32,942 bases of DNA from Centipeda noxia ATCC 43541 (lineage in GTDB: Bacteria > Bacillota > Negativicutes > Selenomonadales > Selenomonadaceae): the NCBI RefSeq assembly GCF_000160555.1, contig NZ_GG749281.1:1-32942 (forward strand), written 5' to 3'. The notes beneath the pieces are model-generated. The model was not told the DNA's origin. It made no database searches and saw nothing but the letters and a program-made list of their open reading frames with translations. Positions 30,756 to 32,942 of the stretch are shown here, in pieces; positions within the stretch are counted from its first letter, which is position 1; each line of letters begins with the position of its first letter. A program made the position numbers and the translations under genes.

Positions 30756-32942
30756 ATGTCCGAGAAAAGGAAAAAGAAGCATCTTGTCGCGGGTATCCTG
30801 TGGATGCTGCTCATCGGGGTGCTGTGTCATCCTGCGGCCGCTGCAGAGACGACGTCTGTGTCGAGCCCTACCGTGGATGGCGGGCAGGCTGAGACATCAT
30901 CCAGCGAATACACGACGCCCGATATCACCGTTGAGGCAAAACGCCCTTCGTGGGAGGAGATCCTCTCCCCCGGTACCGTGACTATCATCCGTCCCGAGGA
31001 GTTCAAGGGGGAGCAGAAGTCCTTGCCCGACTTCCTCAAGATGGTTCCCGGTGTGCATGTGCGTGAGGTCAACGGCAAGGGACAGTATACGACGGTGACG
31101 GTGCGCGGCTCGACAGCAGCACAGGTCGGCGTATTCGTCGACGGCGTGCTGACGAACCTCGGCGGCGATGCGGCGGTCGACATCTCGACGATCCCCGTCA
31201 GCAACGTCGAGCGTATCGAGGTCTACCGCGGCTATATCCCCGCGCGTTTTGCGGGCACCTTCATCGGCGGTGTCATCAACATCGTGACGAAGAAGCCGAC
31301 AGGTGCACACGGCTCTGCCGAGATCGGGCCGAGCTCGTTCGGCGGGAAGAAAGCATCGGTCGAGGTTACGGCGCCTGTCGGCAAAGGCAGCCTCCTCTTC
31401 GGATTCAACCACGAGTCGCGTGACGGCGACTTCCCCTATCACAGCTTTGCGGCGGATCAGTATTATACGAATACCCAAATTGGGCAGACGATCCTCGAGA
31501 CGCGGGCCGAACTGCAAGGTTACCTCGCTATGACACCGGCAGAGAAAGCCGCGTTTGATATCGCAAATGGCGCCGGAGCATGGCAGCAGAATGTAGATGA
31601 TTGTATCCAGTGGCTTGGTAATTACGAACGCCAGACAAGTGCTGCCGACGATCCGCGTCGCTGGCGAAAATACAATGACTACAGCAATTCGGATCTCCTG
31701 CTCAAATGGCAGAATGACGACTGGATGATCAAGGCCACGTATAAGACCGTCGACCGACATCTGCCCGACAGTCTCTGGGTCGATTACAGAAGCTATTTCG
31801 ATATGATTACGCCCGGCCTTCTCGTGGATAAATACGATCTCTATAAATACGACAAGCGTCACCAGAAGATCACGGCAAAAGAGCTGCTCGTGCAGCGCCG
31901 CTATATAGGAAACCGCTACGAATGGGGCTGGATGGTCGACTACCTCACCCAGAGCAAGGACTACCGCGCCGAGAATATTCATGATGGTCTGCGCTACATG
32001 ATTAAGGTTCCCATGCGGGAGTGGAGCCGTTACCGTTCGAAGAAATACAATGTACAGATAGACGGTACCTATCAGCTCAACAAGCGTAATATGCTTGATT
32101 TCCAGATGAACTACTCCCACGAGCGTATGAATATCCAAGGCGACGGGCTCGACGAGGTCATCGACGATGTGCAGGCCGGCATCGGAAATCTATGGACGCA
32201 GATGCGCGACCAGTTCGATCAGAACATCTTCAACGCACAGCTGCAGGATACGATCACGCTCGACAAGAAACGTTCTTGGCAGCTCACCCCTGCGATCCGC
32301 TACAACCGTTCAGAGATCGTCGGATACAGCAGGTTCGGCCGCTTTGATCCCCAAAAGACATACCATTGGGTGCATCCGAAGGACAGTCAGGTGGATTCCA
32401 GAGTCACATGGCAGCTCGCGGTCAAGAAGGAATTCAACAACCACTTCACGATGCGCATGACGGGCGGTACCTACTTCCGCCTGCTCAACATGTATGAGAT
32501 CGCAGGTGACGGCGCGGGCATCATGCCGGCGCCAATTGATCACAGAGGCAACAGTGCAAAATTTCCACAGCCCGAGTATGGCAAGCAGTTCGATCTCAGT
32601 GCCATCTGGGACGGGAAGTTCCTCGGCTCCGACAATCGCACGACGCTCACCTATTTCTGGCGCGATACGGATCGGATGCTGTATCTCTACCGCGCGGGTC
32701 TCAACTACAGTTCCTACTTCAACGATATGCGCGGCAAGGCACACGGCATCGAGCTGCAGACGAACTTCCACTGGAAGAAGTTTGATCTCGACATAGAAGG
32801 CACACATCTCCATATCAGCGCGCAGCGCAGGGACTCCTCTCCAGGCGTTGATCACTCCTGGTTAGAGGTGCGCCCGACCTATCAGCCCAAGTGGGAGGGC
32901 AACATCCGCCTGACCTATCGCCCGACGGAGAAATGGCTCTTC
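30756..32942 (+). CDS. TonB-dependent receptor, probably for cobalamin (BtuB-like), cut by window end
   Basis: 729 codons are visible with no stop; the 3' end lies outside the window. A basic signal peptide (residues 1-30, ending PAAAA) is followed by a TonB-box-like DITVEA (56-61) and a plug at about 65-180: SLPDFLKMVPGVHVREV, VTVRGSTAAQVGVFVDGV, VERIEVYRGYIPARFAGTFIGGVINIVTKKP. The rest alternates Tyr/Trp-rich strands and loops of a 22-strand barrel. ATG at 30756 has GGAGG about 7 bases upstream. The cobalamin riboswitch in its leader is the main reason to propose B12 or another corrinoid as ligand. Unlike the receptor at 23814 there is no Fur-like box. A long minus-strand frame inside it is a shadow. 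Confidence 0.9.
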   Translation, partial: MSEKRKKKHLVAGILWMLLIGVLCHPAAAAETTSVSSPTVDGGQAETSSSEYTTPDITVEAKRPSWEEILSPGTVTIIRPEEFKGEQKSLPDFLKMVPGVHVREVNGKGQYTTVTVRGSTAAQVGVFVDGVLTNLGGDAAVDISTIPVSNVERIEVYRGYIPARFAGTFIGGVINIVTKKPTGAHGSAEIGPSSFGGKKASVEVTAPVGKGSLLFGFNHESRDGDFPYHSFAADQYYTNTQIGQTILETRAELQGYLAMTPAEKAAFDIANGAGAWQQNVDDCIQWLGNYERQTSAADDPRRWRKYNDYSNSDLLLKWQNDDWMIKATYKTVDRHLPDSLWVDYRSYFDMITPGLLVDKYDLYKYDKRHQKITAKELLVQRRYIGNRYEWGWMVDYLTQSKDYRAENIHDGLRYMIKVPMREWSRYRSKKYNVQIDGTYQLNKRNMLDFQMNYSHERMNIQGDGLDEVIDDVQAGIGNLWTQMRDQFDQNIFNAQLQDTITLDKKRSWQLTPAIRYNRSEIVGYSRFGRFDPQKTYHWVHPKDSQVDSRVTWQLAVKKEFNNHFTMRMTGGTYFRLLNMYEIAGDGAGIMPAPIDHRGNSAKFPQPEYGKQFDLSAIWDGKFLGSDNRTTLTYFWRDTDRMLYLYRAGLNYSSYFNDMRGKAHGIELQTNFHWKKFDLDIEGTHLHISAQRRDSSPGVDHSWLEVRPTYQPKWEGNIRLTYRPTEKWLF

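Noticed and set aside
30897-32138. 413-codon minus-strand frame inside the second receptor
   Set aside because: Antisense shadow. The plus-strand frame from 30756 to the window end has signal peptide, TonB-box-like segment and plug, and no stop.

Overview
The window reads as chromosomal DNA from a diderm Firmicute of the class Negativicutes, most likely Selenomonas or a close relative. Two things point there: a very Firmicute-like gene order (tRNA-Ser, SRP RNA, dnaX, ybaB, recR, bofA, as around trnSL-Ser1/scr/dnaX/yaaK/recR/bofA of Bacillus subtilis), combined with true outer-membrane functions (two TonB-dependent receptors, a porin-like barrel, an O-antigen-ligase-type protein). Most genes use GC-rich codons; one stretch (about 3.4-5.9 kb) is visibly AT-richer and looks foreign.

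Layout. 0-3.5 kb, minus strand: replication/recombination cluster dnaX-ybaB-recR-bofA preceded by SRP RNA and tRNA-Ser(GGA). 3.5-5.9 kb, minus: AT-rich island with two single-pass membrane proteins of unknown function, a DUF2691-like protein and a 44-residue fragment, perhaps the remains of a polymorphic-toxin/immunity locus. 6-10.2 kb: phosphofructokinase, an alanine/glycine:cation symporter and pyruvate kinase, the latter two divergently transcribed. 10.3-12.8 kb: ridA behind a structured leader, then the aromatic pair pheA-aroF on the minus strand. 12.9-15.6 kb, plus: operon of an HD phosphohydrolase, a membrane-tethered methyltransferase and a secreted glucosaminidase-TPR protein. 15.7-17.9 kb, minus: a membrane coiled-coil protein, then a DUF3793-flavodoxin operon whose promoter contains a Fur-box-like palindrome. 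18.1-20.7 kb: metNIQ methionine importer. 20.8-23.6 kb: O-antigen-ligase-like protein overlapping a MATE transporter. 23.8-28.6 kb: a 1594-residue outer-membrane protein that appears to join a complete TonB-dependent receptor to a second, porin-like barrel. 28.9-30.0 kb, minus: membrane protein of unknown function. 30.1-32.9 kb: long regulated leader with a cobalamin riboswitch in front of a second TonB-dependent receptor, cut by the window end.

Themes. The right half is concerned with metal, cofactor and nutrient acquisition across two membranes: Fur-like sites before flavodoxin and the giant receptor, a B12 riboswitch before the second receptor, and methionine import. The two most unusual observations are (1) the apparent receptor-porin double-barrel fusion, and (2) a pair of about 95-101 nt structured elements, one just upstream of ridA and one just upstream of the cobalamin riboswitch, which share sequence blocks and fold into the same two-part hairpin with compensatory changes. 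I could not match this element to an RNA family I know. No CRISPR array, insertion sequence or integrase gene was seen.
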